Assembly: GCF_902150045.1 (NCBI RefSeq) | Contig: NZ_CABFVU010000003.1 | Location: 124,001-188,000 of the forward strand | Length of the DNA stretch: 64,000 nt | DNA from: Chitinophaga polysaccharea | Lineage (GTDB): Bacteria > Bacteroidota > Bacteroidia > Chitinophagales > Chitinophagaceae | Direction: 5' to 3' | Shown: positions 7,905-17,304 of the stretch, one piece after another | How positions within the stretch are numbered: the first letter of the stretch is position 1 | How the letters are laid out: every line of letters starts with the position of its first letter | The notes under the pieces: generated by a model | Database searches by the model: none | Seen by the model: the letters and a program-made list of their open reading frames with translations, nothing else | What the model was told of the DNA's origin: nothing | Made by a program: the position numbers and the translations under genes

Positions 7905-7962
7905 TGTTACCGGTACTACTCCGGGCGATTTTTTGGGTACTTCCTGTAAAAGCTACCCTGAC

Positions 7963-8934
7963 ATGTCTGTTTCTCCCGAACTGTTAAAGAAATTGCTTCG
8001 CAAGCAGAAAGAGAAAACCATCACCGAACGGGAAATGGTACTGCTACAGCTTTACCTGTCTACTTCCGGTGCAGAAGCTGCCCTGGATGCTATCGATTTT
8101 TCGGATATGCCGGAAAGTGATGGCCAGCCCGGCGGTTCCCCGGAAGAGCGTTACCAGCGTATCCTGCAGAAAACAGTCTTTGCCAGGGAACGGCGTTTCC
8201 CCTGGCCTGGCTGGGCAGCTGTCGCCGCTGTTCTGCTCATCATTGGCGCCCTCTTTTTTTTCAGGGATCCGGCGCCTGCAAAGCTGCTGACATGGCGAAC
8301 CGGGAACGGCGAGCTGAAAGAGATTATGTTGCCGGACAGCTCCCGCATATGGCTGGATGCGCGTTCTGTGCTGAGCTATCCTGCCGCATCTGACAGTAAA
8401 GAACGAAGGATAGTGCTGCAGGAAGGGCAGGCGTTCTTTGATGTAACGCCTGATACGCGCAGACCTTTTATTGTTGAAAATAAACAAGGCATACAAACCA
8501 GGGTACTGGGAACCTCATTTGCGGTTCGTGCAGACAGTAGTATTGCGCATATATACGTGGCCGTTAAAAGCGGTAAGGTAAGTGTAAGCTGGCAGGATAA
8601 AGAAATAGCTAGGCTCTTGCCGGGTGAACAGCTGTCGTATGATCCATCGGAACCTGCAGCACAGTTAGGCCGCATGGATCCTGCCGTTATCGGGGAATGG
8701 ACCAGCGGGGAAGTGCGGCTGGCGCAGGCTGATTTCGCGACGATGGCCGCTGCCATGCAGCGGATGTATGGGATAGTTATTACTGCCGCTAATGCCGGTG
8801 TAAGCCGGAACCTCTATAGCCTTACGATCCGCTACGGGAAAAACCCGCAAAAGCTTGTAGAAGTTATCAGCGCCGTTAATGGCAACCGTTGTGAATGGAG
8901 GAACCGCGACAGCACCTCCGTAATTATTCATTAA
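7963..8934 (+). CDS. FecR-family anti-sigma factor
   Basis: The start is set at ATG 7963 (323 residues). The N-terminal cytoplasmic part (about 75 residues) would hold the sigma factor. One membrane segment WAAVAAVLLIIGALFFF follows, then the periplasmic FecR domain (LPDSSRIWLDARSVLSYP, GQAFFDVTPDTRRPFIV, TRVLGTSFAVRA). At the C-terminus a DUF4974-like domain (YSLTIRYGKNPQKLVEVIS) can contact the receptor's STN domain. It lies 58 bases after the sigma gene. A short hairpin follows, then the receptor gene, as in many Bacteroidota trans-envelope signalling clusters. Confidence 0.92.
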   Translation: MSVSPELLKKLLRKQKEKTITEREMVLLQLYLSTSGAEAALDAIDFSDMPESDGQPGGSPEERYQRILQKTVFARERRFPWPGWAAVAAVLLIIGALFFFRDPAPAKLLTWRTGNGELKEIMLPDSSRIWLDARSVLSYPAASDSKERRIVLQEGQAFFDVTPDTRRPFIVENKQGIQTRVLGTSFAVRADSSIAHIYVAVKSGKVSVSWQDKEIARLLPGEQLSYDPSEPAAQLGRMDPAVIGEWTSGEVRLAQADFATMAAAMQRMYGIVITAANAGVSRNLYSLTIRYGKNPQKLVEVISAVNGNRCEWRNRDSTSVIIH

Positions 8935-8942
8935 AAAGAAAA

Positions 8943-8963
8943 GCGCCTGTTGGAAGCAGGCGC
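8943..8963 (+). terminator. Hairpin between fecR-like and receptor genes
   Basis: GCGCCTG (8943-8949) pairs with CAGGCGC (8957-8963) around ttggaag. Only two T follow, so it is more likely an attenuator or an RNA-processing hairpin than a full terminator. Confidence 0.5.
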
Positions 8964-9022
8964 CTTATACCCGGTATTCGAAGTACCGGCATTTATCAAA
9001 ATAAAATAAACAAAGCAAAAGT

Positions 9023-12000
9023 ATGAAATTTTTTAGTCGAACGGGATCAGGTTCCGGTTTATGGAAAGCACTGTTCCTGCTGTTTTTGGGAACACCGCTG
9101 TTTGCGCAGCAGGCAGACTCGCCGTTATCCAGGAAGATAACGGTTAGCATTGCAGGCGGGAACATCCTTGATGCCCTGCACAAAATTGAAAAGACAGCAG
9201 GTATTGAATTTGCCTTCAATGCCAGAAATATCGACAGCTACAAAGCAACTGTGATCAACTTTACTGATAAACCACTGGAGCAGGTATTAAAGGAACTGTT
9301 CCTGCACACGCCATTGACCTTCCGTAACGTGAACGGCTATATTATCATTCAGAAAAAACAGGATACACCCACTCCCGGAAAAGTTACCGGCAGCATCACC
9401 GACGAGGGCAACGGGGAGCCTATTCCCGGTGTAACGGTGCGGATCGGCAGCCTGGGCGCTACCACCGCGGCAGATGGCTCTTTCAGCATTTCGCTGCCCG
9501 CGGGGAGTTATACTGCTGTCATGAGCTCCATCGGCTATATCACCCAAAAAGTAAGTGAGATCGAAGTCAGAGAGCAGGAAATCTTCAGGCTCAACACTGC
9601 TTTGAAAAGAACGAAAGGACAACTGGCCACTGTGGAGATAACCTCTTCTGCAAAAAAAGACGGGGTAGCTTCATTGTATACGCAGCAAAAGAACAATGCC
9701 GCGATCAGCGACGGTATCAGCCAGGAGCAGATACGCCGCACGCCTGATAACAACGTGGCACAGGTACTGAAGCGCATCAGTGGCCTGACAGTGCAGGACG
9801 ATAAGTTTGTGACCGTACGCGGACTGAGCGAGCGGTATAATAATGTAATGATGAATGGTACCAGTCTTCCCAGCACGGAGCCTAACCGTAAAAACTTTTC
9901 ATTTGATGTGATTCCCAGCAGCCTGATTGATAATATCGTGGTGAACAAGACCGCTACGCCGGATATGCCTGCGGAGTTTGCAGGCGGGCTGGTACAGATC
10001 AATATCAGGGACATGCCTTCGGAGAACTATACAACAGTTAGCCTTGGCTCCGGTATCAATACCAATACAATAGGTCATGCCTTTGCAGGCACCAAAAGAG
10101 GGAAGTATGATTATCTTGGTTTTGACGATGGAACCCGCAACTGGTGGAAGGATATGGATCCCCAGCACTATCGCTTCCTTATCAACACCAATAACCGTGA
10201 AGCCATCAGTGCGCAGAACAGGACCATTCCCAATAATTTCGGTCTGCGGAAATATAACTACATGCCAGTGCAGAACTACCAGTTGGGCCTGGGCCGTAAG
10301 TACCGGTTGTCTGAAGGAAAGCTGATAGGCCTTACGCTGGCCGGCACCTACCGTCATGAAGAGTTGCAGTCGAACGAAATGCGGTATTTTCCTGCCGCCT
10401 TTTATTTCAGCGATTCTGCCAGTCGCGTGTACAACTTTACCACCACTTTAGGCGCGTTGGCTAATGTTACCTATCAAACTGCCCGCCACAGGATCGCTTT
10501 CAAAAATATCTATAACCGCCGGTTCAATAATGAAACCAGTGACCTCTGGGGAATAGATTTCGATAAAGGCAGCGGCGGACAAACGGAGCTCTATACCAGC
10601 ATCACCACCATCAATTCTATCCTGCACAACAGGCTGGAAGGCGAGCATACCTTTACCCGGCATAACCTTAAAATAGATTGGGCTGCCGACCTTGTCAACG
10701 TACAGCGTGATCAGCCGGATACGCGTTCTGTAAAAAGCTATGAATCGATTGGTGTGGGAGAGGGGTATTATTTCCTGTCGGAGTTCCAGGGCTTCATGGT
10801 GGACGGTATCAATATTTTCAATTCAAGGTTACGTGAGCAAAAGAAGAACATCGCCGTAAATTTCACTCTCCCTTTTACATTCCGGAACGAGCAGCAGAAG
10901 ATCAAACTGGGTTACAGCGGGTCGTTTCGTACGGCGAACTATGAAAGTCTTGCCCTGCGGCTGATGGCCGATTCGAGGAGCAATCCTGATGTTGCGGTTT
11001 ACTTCGGGAAGCCCGACTACGAGCTGGCTACGCCCACCTATCTTCAGCCGGACCTGTTATACTATAACCTGTCGGGCACGGGCTCAGTTGGCAGTAAACC
11101 GGCCGACAACTACGAGGGTGATCAAAAACTGCATGGCGCTTACCTGATGGCCGATCTGAAGTTCCTGCGTAAATTCAGGCTGGTAGGGGGTATCCGTGCA
11201 GAGCGAAATGACATGAACGTGAACGGTATCACATTCGACTATGCAACAGGGTTACCGGTGGATTCTATTATGAAAACCAGTACCACCGACTGGCTGCCTT
11301 CTGCCAACCTCACTTACCAGATTACGACGCTCTCCAACCTCCGTCTCGCTTATTCCAAAACCATGTCCAGGGCGGATTTCCGGGAAAGGTCGCGTTTTAT
11401 GTATTACGAGTTCCGCGAGCGTAACATCTATCGCGGTGCCGCCCGTCTTGATGATGCAACTATCACCAATGTTGATCTTCGTTATGAATGGTATCCTGGT
11501 CCCGGCGAAGTGTTTTCTGTATCCGCCTTCTATAAAAAATTCGCCAGTCCTGTTGAGCAGATCGCGGGGCGCAGCAGCGGAGGGCTGATGTTCTTTTACT
11601 TTAATCTCCGCAGTTCAGAAAATAAAGGCTTTGAAATTGATTTTAGAAAATCGCTGGGGTTCATTAGTCGCACATCCAACATCCTTAAAAATATTTTCAT
11701 CAATGGTAATGCTTCCATCATGAAATCGAATGTAGGTTATAATGTGGATGCGCTGCTGGCGGCATCCAACGGCGTAATAGGCGGCGGCCTCACCGAAATG
11801 CCGGCAGACTCCCGGAACAGGCCGTTGCAGGGGCTTTCACCTTATGCTGTAAATGCGGGTATCGGTTACTTTGGAGAGATCGCGGGCATCAACTTTGGCT
11901 ATAACCGTTTCGGCAAACGTATTGTGGCAGGTGGTACTTACCCGGCGGAAGACCAGTATGAAAATCCAAGAGATGTATTGGATATGCAGCTGAGCACCCG

Positions 12001-12259
12001 TCTTCTTAAAAAGAAACTGGAGGTCCGGTTCAATATCAGCGATATCCTTCAACAGGACTTCGTCATTTACCAGAACGCGATCGTTGGCAGGCCTACTGAT
12101 ACGGGTGGCGGTTTCTTTTCCGGCAATCCGGATAATATCAATGATCCAAGTCCGAATAAAGATCCGAAGGGAACGAATTACAACAAACAGTACGATTACA
12201 CCTATAACAAAATATTCAAAGGACGGAATCTCAGCCTGAGTTTTACTTATAATTTCTAA
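9023..12259 (+). CDS. TonB-dependent outer-membrane receptor with STN signalling domain
   Basis: The 1078-residue protein has a signal peptide ending near LFAQQ. Next comes an STN (secretin/TonB N-terminal) domain at about residues 35-115 (ALHKIEKTAGIEFAFN and PLEQVLKELFLHTPLTF). A CarboxypepD_reg-like beta-sandwich follows at about 122-200 (GEPIPGVTVRIGSLGATT, then ADGSFSISLPAG), then a plug (VAQVLKRISGLTVQDDKFV, TVRGLSERYNNVMMNGTSLP). A long barrel ends in the aromatic LSLSFTYNF. The STN domain and the linked sigma/FecR genes make it a transducer as well as a transporter. The plug resembles the non-SusC group, and no SusD partner follows. The ligand is unknown. Confidence 0.93.
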   Translation: MKFFSRTGSGSGLWKALFLLFLGTPLFAQQADSPLSRKITVSIAGGNILDALHKIEKTAGIEFAFNARNIDSYKATVINFTDKPLEQVLKELFLHTPLTFRNVNGYIIIQKKQDTPTPGKVTGSITDEGNGEPIPGVTVRIGSLGATTAADGSFSISLPAGSYTAVMSSIGYITQKVSEIEVREQEIFRLNTALKRTKGQLATVEITSSAKKDGVASLYTQQKNNAAISDGISQEQIRRTPDNNVAQVLKRISGLTVQDDKFVTVRGLSERYNNVMMNGTSLPSTEPNRKNFSFDVIPSSLIDNIVVNKTATPDMPAEFAGGLVQINIRDMPSENYTTVSLGSGINTNTIGHAFAGTKRGKYDYLGFDDGTRNWWKDMDPQHYRFLINTNNREAISAQNRTIPNNFGLRKYNYMPVQNYQLGLGRKYRLSEGKLIGLTLAGTYRHEELQSNEMRYFPAAFYFSDSASRVYNFTTTLGALANVTYQTARHRIAFKNIYNRRFNNETSDLWGIDFDKGSGGQTELYTSITTINSILHNRLEGEHTFTRHNLKIDWAADLVNVQRDQPDTRSVKSYESIGVGEGYYFLSEFQGFMVDGINIFNSRLREQKKNIAVNFTLPFTFRNEQQKIKLGYSGSFRTANYESLALRLMADSRSNPDVAVYFGKPDYELATPTYLQPDLLYYNLSGTGSVGSKPADNYEGDQKLHGAYLMADLKFLRKFRLVGGIRAERNDMNVNGITFDYATGLPVDSIMKTSTTDWLPSANLTYQITTLSNLRLAYSKTMSRADFRERSRFMYYEFRERNIYRGAARLDDATITNVDLRYEWYPGPGEVFSVSAFYKKFASPVEQIAGRSSGGLMFFYFNLRSSENKGFEIDFRKSLGFISRTSNILKNIFINGNASIMKSNVGYNVDALLAASNGVIGGGLTEMPADSRNRPLQGLSPYAVNAGIGYFGEIAGINFGYNRFGKRIVAGGTYPAEDQYENPRDVLDMQLSTRLLKKKLEVRFNISDILQQDFVIYQNAIVGRPTDTGGGFFSGNPDNINDPSPNKDPKGTNYNKQYDYTYNKIFKGRNLSLSFTYNF

Positions 12260-12272
12260 TACGATCTATATA

Positions 12273-13049
12273 ATGCAAAAGATATTCATTATAACGCTTT
12301 TGGCCATATGCTTTGGCGCTTGCAGCAAGGAAGGTGATTTCCAGGAAAAAGCCAGTATGAGGCAAATGCAGCTCCGTAGCCTTTCATTGGCGCCGGATGC
12401 GCGGTTCATTGTTATCATAAATAATGCCCTGATAACCGATAGCCTTGTGAGTACAGGCGTGGTAAGCAAACTCATTAAAACCACCAGTGAAACGCAGCAT
12501 GTGGTGATAAAGGATTACCAGTCGAACGCACTTCTTTATGATACTTCGTTATCCACGCCAGGCACGTCTTTCAATATAAACATCCTTCAGCTGGATGCCA
12601 CCGGTACACAGAAACCGCAGCTCATCAGTGGTGGTAAGAGTGAGGATATCCCGGAAAAGAAAGTACTGTTAAGTCTTTACTATGATGATCCCACTATGCC
12701 GGAATCCATGACGGTGACCATTTATTGCATAAAACAAAACCCGGTAACTTTTACATATGATGGTACAGATACACTGGTCAACTTCGCTATCGTCAGGAGG
12801 GGGCAGCTTGCCGACTTCCACCTGATGGATTTTTCACTGGACCCTAATTTTAACCTGTATGTTTTTCAACCCAGGGACGTTACAACCGGGGAAATATTAC
12901 CGGGCGCAGAAATGGATGCCCCCAGTTTTTATGCGCCGATGCTGGGGATTGGGCCAACCGCCGCCAAGCACATTATCTGCAATATCCTGGGCACGGACAT
13001 AGGGGGAGGTGCACATTATTTTTACGGGTCTCCGCTTATCAGCTATTGA
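12273..13049 (+). CDS. Lipoprotein partner of the TonB receptor
   Basis: The 258-residue product has a type II signal (LLAICFGAC, Cys at about residue 17) and no recognised domain. The mature part is beta-rich (ARFIVIINNALITDSLVST, MTVTIYCIKQNPVTFTYDG) and could fold as repeated immunoglobulin-like sandwiches, as in DUF4397-type proteins. It starts 13 bases after the receptor stop and ends the operon at a strong terminator. Its position suggests a surface substrate-binding partner of the receptor, but no function can be assigned from sequence. Confidence 0.75.
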   Translation: MQKIFIITLLAICFGACSKEGDFQEKASMRQMQLRSLSLAPDARFIVIINNALITDSLVSTGVVSKLIKTTSETQHVVIKDYQSNALLYDTSLSTPGTSFNINILQLDATGTQKPQLISGGKSEDIPEKKVLLSLYYDDPTMPESMTVTIYCIKQNPVTFTYDGTDTLVNFAIVRRGQLADFHLMDFSLDPNFNLYVFQPRDVTTGEILPGAEMDAPSFYAPMLGIGPTAAKHIICNILGTDIGGGAHYFYGSPLISY

Positions 13050-13081
13050 GCTGCCATCGCAGCAAAGAACCGGTATCAAAA

Positions 13082-13114
13082 GAGCTCCTGTAAACAACTT
13101 ACAGGAGCTCTTTT
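13082..13114. terminator. Bidirectional terminator between convergent genes
   Basis: A perfect 12-bp stem GAGCTCCTGTAA / TTACAGGAGCTC (13082-13093 with 13099-13110) has loop acaac, AAAA before and TTTTGTTT after. It serves the receptor operon and the minus-strand DsbA-like gene. Confidence 0.92.
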
Positions 13115-13119
13115 GTTTG

Positions 13120-14118
13120 TTAATCGGTATGCTTAGACATCCAGATTGCTCCATTCTTTGTTACCAGCTTTTCCAGCTTTCCGTTTGCCGTTAATTCATC
13201 CAGCATCTTTTCACCTTCATTTCTTGCTGTTCCTGTTAGTTCTGTAAACTCTTTTGCTGTTAATGAATGATATGATGAGAACAAAGAAGGCCAGCTTCTA
13301 TCGTATTGGCTTTTTGAAATATTGGAATGAATTTTCAATAAAGCATTTTCATAGACGCTGTATGGTTTCGAACCATAAATCATTTCAGTTTTCCCTGTTG
13401 TATCAGTGAAGAAAATGGTTGGAAAGCCTCTTACTCCTGCTTCTCTGGCTAATTGCAGATCCCTGTTAAAAAGATCTTTGGCATCACCTTCATAGGCCTT
13501 TTTAAACTGAACAGTGTCTAATCCTACATTTTTGGCTGCCAATTCCAGGTAATCCCATTTTGTTATATTCTTTTTTTTCAGGAACACCATCTCCCTGATT
13601 TCACGAAGAAATGAAATTGCTTTTTCGTTGTCCTGTAGTTGGGCTGCCTTAAATGCAATGGAAGGTGGATAGGAGGAAGGTAATGGATCTTCCAGCCAGA
13701 TATCGCCATCAATGGGCATATCATAATGCAGGCTTACTTCATCCCAGTGGTGGGCAACGTCAGAAGGCTTGCTGATACCGCCGCTGTTGTAGCTCCAGTC
13801 GGGTAATAAACCGCCCATCCTGTATTCTATTTCAATGCTTTTCCCATATTCTGATTTAAGTTTCCGTAATTGCGGCTCTATGCCCCAACAGGAAGAACAA
13901 ATGGGATCAGTGTAGTAAATTATCTTTACCGGCTTTTTTTCTGATTTAAAATTGTTGCTGTTAGCAGACGCTGCATTGTATGCAGGAATCTCACAAATGC
14001 CATTTTCAGGATTGCATAATAAAGGATTATTATTCTCCATTTTCTTTTTTGTTTGAGCCTCGCAGATTTTATTGCCAGGAAGCATTATTGATATTAAAAT
14101 ATAAACAGGTAGCTTCAT
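13120..14118 (-). CDS. DsbA-family thioredoxin-like protein with C-terminal extension
   Basis: The 332-residue product contains a DsbA/FrnE-type thioredoxin fold. The redox motif is DPICSSCWG (Cys 74 and 77) and the cis-proline segment is GVRGFPTIFF. About 70 C-terminal residues (LTAKEFTELTGTARNEGEK) look like a winged-helix tail. The N-terminus from 14118 is signal-like (PVYILISIMLPG), but a downstream ATG at 14040 (MENNNPLLCNPENGICEIP) matches cytosolic relatives that begin with NPLLC. The start is therefore uncertain and so is the compartment. Close relatives include SpxH/YjbH-type adaptors and polyketide-linked FrnE isomerases. The gene stands alone, divergent from the next. Confidence 0.8.
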   Translation of the reverse strand: MKLPVYILISIMLPGNKICEAQTKKKMENNNPLLCNPENGICEIPAYNAASANSNNFKSEKKPVKIIYYTDPICSSCWGIEPQLRKLKSEYGKSIEIEYRMGGLLPDWSYNSGGISKPSDVAHHWDEVSLHYDMPIDGDIWLEDPLPSSYPPSIAFKAAQLQDNEKAISFLREIREMVFLKKKNITKWDYLELAAKNVGLDTVQFKKAYEGDAKDLFNRDLQLAREAGVRGFPTIFFTDTTGKTEMIYGSKPYSVYENALLKIHSNISKSQYDRSWPSLFSSYHSLTAKEFTELTGTARNEGEKMLDELTANGKLEKLVTKNGAIWMSKHTD

Positions 14119-14401
14119 CTTTGAAATAACAGCAATGAGAAGTAAGTATTATTCGCGGATAAAGTTCAGCGTAATAATTTGCTCCTCCAATAAGTCATTT
14201 TTTTATGACTGCCGGAAAGAAGCTGTGTGCAGTAAAATTCGTCAGGATAGGAAGCTGCTGCTACAGGCACTAATATTTCCGAAGCGGCTTTTTATTTTCA
14301 TGGAAAGTTTGCCGGAGCTGATTTCCCCGGGCGTTTTCTTATATTTATACTGTGAACGGGTAACATGTTGCGCCTGGATGCAATTCACAAAAAGATTCCT
14401 T

Positions 14402-15145
14402 ATGCCAGATCATTTTATTAAAGTACTGTTTGTATTATTTCTGACTGCGGCTTCGGTTGATTTGTTTGCTCAAGACAATGATTTTGAACAACTTTCGAAA
14501 GTTGCTAAAGATACCAGTATTAACTTCCCGTTGGACTATAAAATTTCAAGGCCAAGAACCGAGTTCCCTAACTGGGATCGGGACTTTAATATTTATTACA
14601 ATTTTCTTACGCCCGCATTAAGAAAGACCCAGGTTTCCATGAGGTTTGCCCAGAATGGTGTAGTCTCTTCAGTTACAGCCAATTCAATCATTCCGCATGC
14701 CCAGCTTGATACAGCAACAATGGTTGATGACCCGGCTAAGTTTATCGGAACCTGGCGGATGATCAGTTTCCGTTCAATAAGGTATAATGACTCAGTATAC
14801 ATTCCAACAAAAACATATTACCGGCTTGAGGATGTGCTTTTAGCTGATAAAAGTAAGGATGAAGCTTTTGCCGTTATTTCAGACGATAATTTTAAGCTTT
14901 ATGCAAAAGAAGAAGGAAAGGCTAGTTTCAAAAAAATGATGTCGGCCAAATATAAGATTGAGAACAGAAGATTTATGATGCTGTATAAACTGGTGAAGTC
15001 AGGTGCAGGGGTTTCACAGATCGGAATTGATGAAAAAGGTTACCTGATCTTGAATTATCCCAAAGTGGTAGAGGATGTAAAAGAGGGCGTGTATATTTCC
15101 TATTATACTGTAGTTGACCAATATGTTTTTGAAAAGGTAAAATGA
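14402..15145 (+). CDS. Secreted lipocalin-like protein
   Basis: Although an open frame extends upstream to 14135, the ATG at 14402 gives a clean signal peptide (FIKVLFVLFLTAASVDLFAQ) and a 247-residue product. The mature region includes KFIGTWRMISFRSIRYND, a lipocalin-type GxW motif. Alternating beta strands follow, ending YYTVVDQYVFEKVK. It probably forms a small periplasmic or surface barrel. No ligand can be inferred. The 280 bases between this start and the divergent gene have no other gene. Confidence 0.65.
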   Translation: MPDHFIKVLFVLFLTAASVDLFAQDNDFEQLSKVAKDTSINFPLDYKISRPRTEFPNWDRDFNIYYNFLTPALRKTQVSMRFAQNGVVSSVTANSIIPHAQLDTATMVDDPAKFIGTWRMISFRSIRYNDSVYIPTKTYYRLEDVLLADKSKDEAFAVISDDNFKLYAKEEGKASFKKMMSAKYKIENRRFMMLYKLVKSGAGVSQIGIDEKGYLILNYPKVVEDVKEGVYISYYTVVDQYVFEKVK

Positions 15146-15198
15146 AGATAACCTTTTCCACAAAGGGCTTTATCCTTCAGATGTAAGGATCAAAAGAA

Positions 15199-15474
15199 TT
15201 ACTGGCCTTTAAAGTTATTTGCCTTAAATATCTCCTTGGCAATAAACCTGCTGTTTTTTTCAAACGCGATCAACGTGCACATCCTGGTACCTATCACTTC
15301 AATTCCATGGGCCACTTCAATAAGAGTTAAACGTAGCAGGCCGGTATCGTCATTAACTACCTGCTCCCATATATCCATAGCCAGTTCCTTGTCTTCACCG
15401 ATTTTAAACGTGCAGAAGTTTGACCAGCCGTTTGATATTTTCATATCTGCATCGATGATGTAATAAGGTTCCAT
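15199..15474 (-). CDS. Small uncharacterised cytosolic protein
   Basis: This 91-residue protein (starts MEPYYIIDADMKISNGWS) has no signal peptide or membrane segment and no recognised domain. It mixes acidic and hydrophobic patches (LAMDIWEQVVNDDTGLL, LTLIEVAHGIEVIGTRM) as in compact alpha/beta proteins. It ends convergent with the lipocalin-like gene and precedes a stress-related group on the same strand. Coding nature is supported by its clean open frame and codon content only. Confidence 0.6.
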   Translation of the reverse strand: MEPYYIIDADMKISNGWSNFCTFKIGEDKELAMDIWEQVVNDDTGLLRLTLIEVAHGIEVIGTRMCTLIAFEKNSRFIAKEIFKANNFKGQ

Positions 15475-15665
15475 AACTTTATAGCTTGTGCCAGTCGGAA
15501 AGGCAGTACTTACCTATTTTCCGTCACTGCCTCCCGCTGGGCTTGTAAGTGATTTTAACAGCTACCTTGTTTAAACAGGTGCAGCAATCCGGCAAGGGTT
15601 TCATTTGCCGGTTTGCTGCACTTTACAGCCGGATTCAAGATAGCTTTCCGGATAGTGGCAGCTGT

Positions 15666-16118
15666 TTAGCCAATATTGATCAACCGTGGCGGCTTTTTCT
15701 TTGCCTCTTCCCGTTTTGGAATGGTGAGTTGCAACAGGCCGGCATCATATTTCGCGGTAACGCCCTCCTGATCAACTACATCTTTGGGTAAAAGCAAAGT
15801 TCTCTGGAAAGCCTGGTAACTGAACTCCCTGCGGGTGAACTTTTCATTTTCATTACTTTCCACGCTGGATTCTTTGTCGCAGGTGATGGTAAGGGTGTTA
15901 CCGTCCAGCTGAATTTTGAAGTCGCTTTTTTCCATGCCCGGAGCAGCCATCTGTACTTTAAAATTATCCGCAGTTTCTTTTATATTGACTGCGGGAATAG
16001 TAGTGCCGCTTGAAGAACCGTTGGAGTTATCCCAATTAAAGAATTCACGACTGATCGGATCATCAAACAGACTAAACAATGACGGGAAAGTTGCCCGTCT
16101 CTTTTGGATACCTGACAT
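15666..16118 (-). CDS. Hsp20/alpha-crystallin small heat-shock protein
   Basis: The 150-residue chaperone has the alpha-crystallin domain from about residue 43 (PAVNIKETADNFKVQMAAPG) through EKFTRREFSYQAFQRTLLLP to AKYDAGLLQLTIPKRE, including the A-x-x-x-x-G-x-L-x-I/L/V-x-x-P signature. It holds unfolding proteins in an ATP-independent way. Upstream is an unusually strong Shine-Dalgarno sequence for this phylum (AAGGAGGTAAGT directly before ATG), implying high translation under stress. It sits with an SDR protein and an acidic protein that look like general-stress genes. Confidence 0.93.
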   Translation of the reverse strand: MSGIQKRRATFPSLFSLFDDPISREFFNWDNSNGSSSGTTIPAVNIKETADNFKVQMAAPGMEKSDFKIQLDGNTLTITCDKESSVESNENEKFTRREFSYQAFQRTLLLPKDVVDQEGVTAKYDAGLLQLTIPKREEAKKKPPRLINIG

Positions 16119-16278
16119 ACTTACCTCCTTTTTTTATATGGATTACTACTATACGGGATTTAAATATCGCCCCGTAAAAGAGCGCGATCAAGTGCTGTGC
16201 CGGAGGATATGCCAGGAATTTTCGTCATTTTTTTCTGTCAGTTTTTCAAGATAAAATGAAAAAATTTCAGATAGCCTG

Positions 16279-17283
16279 TTATGGTTGTCCGCCACCGCCG
16301 GAGGCGCCATAAATCTGCCCGTTTGCATAGCTGGCATCTGTTGCTGCAAGCTGTACATATATGGATGCCAGCTCTACAGGTTGGCCTGGCCGGCCTAAAG
16401 GGGTTTGTGCGCCGAAGTTCTTTAACTTTTCCATAGTAGCGCCGCCGCTTACCTGCAGAGGTGTCCAGATGGGGCCTGGTGCAACGCCATTTACCCGTAT
16501 TCCTTTAGGCCCGAGTTGTTTGGCGAGCGATTTTACATAATTCATGGTAGCGGCTTTTGTCTGGGCATAATCGTAGAGATCCGGGGAGGGATCGTATGCC
16601 TGCTCGGAGGTGGTGGCAATTATTACAGACCCTGGTTTCAGATGGGGAAGGGCTGCTTTGATAATCCAGAATGGCGCATAGATGTTTGTTTTCATCGTGG
16701 CGTCAAAATCCTCTGTAGAAATATCGGCGATGGATGGTTTGGTTTGCTGCCGGGCAGCGTTGTTAACCAGGATATCGAGCCCGCCCAGGCCTTCCACGGC
16801 TTTTGATACCAGTTGCCGGCAGAAGGTTTCTTCCCGCAGATCGCCTGGGATGGCAACTGCTTTGCGGCCTTCTGCTTTGATCAGCGCCACCACTTCCTGT
16901 GCATCCGGCTCTTCCGAAGGGAAGTAGTTAATGGCCACATCAGCGCCCTCTCTTGCGTATGCAATAGCGGCTGCGCGCCCCATGCCGGAGTCGCCGCCCG
17001 TGATCAGTGCTTTCCTGCCATTAAGGCGGCCGGAGCCTTTATAGCTTTTCTCGCCGTGGTCTGGTTTGGGGTTCATTTTGCCGGCAAGTCCCGGCCAGGG
17101 TTGCGATTGTTCCTCAAAAGGAGGTTTGGGATACCTGGAAACGGGGTCTTGTAATCCTTCTGCACTTTTGGTATTGCGCGGTGTCGTCTGACCAACGGCA
17201 ACCGGGGCAATGGCGGCCATCGCCAGGCTGGCACAGATGCCGGTAACCACCGTTCTGCGGTCTATCAAATGAGCTTCGTTCAT
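16279..17283 (-). CDS. SDR-family oxidoreductase with Tat-like N-terminus
   Basis: The 334-residue protein has a classical short-chain dehydrogenase core. It shows TGGDSGMG (nucleotide loop), DILVNNAA, a catalytic YDYAQTKAA (Tyr-x-x-x-Lys) and APGPIWTPL. A pre-domain with PKPPFEEQSQPWPGLAGKM is typical of the YhdF/YhxC-like general-stress SDRs. The N-terminus has a twin-arginine pattern (DRRTVVTGICASLAMAAIAP), so the cofactor-loaded enzyme may be exported by Tat. The substrate is unknown. It lies 21 bases after the acidic protein gene and is probably co-transcribed. Confidence 0.88.
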   Translation of the reverse strand: MNEAHLIDRRTVVTGICASLAMAAIAPVAVGQTTPRNTKSAEGLQDPVSRYPKPPFEEQSQPWPGLAGKMNPKPDHGEKSYKGSGRLNGRKALITGGDSGMGRAAAIAYAREGADVAINYFPSEEPDAQEVVALIKAEGRKAVAIPGDLREETFCRQLVSKAVEGLGGLDILVNNAARQQTKPSIADISTEDFDATMKTNIYAPFWIIKAALPHLKPGSVIIATTSEQAYDPSPDLYDYAQTKAATMNYVKSLAKQLGPKGIRVNGVAPGPIWTPLQVSGGATMEKLKNFGAQTPLGRPGQPVELASIYVQLAATDASYANGQIYGASGGGGQP

Positions 17284-17304
17284 GGCAGTGTTTTTAAGAT
17301 TTGA

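Noticed and set aside
14135..14401. Long N-terminal extension of the lipocalin-like protein
   Set aside because: The extension reads unlike a protein and the internal Met at 14402 is followed by a typical signal peptide.
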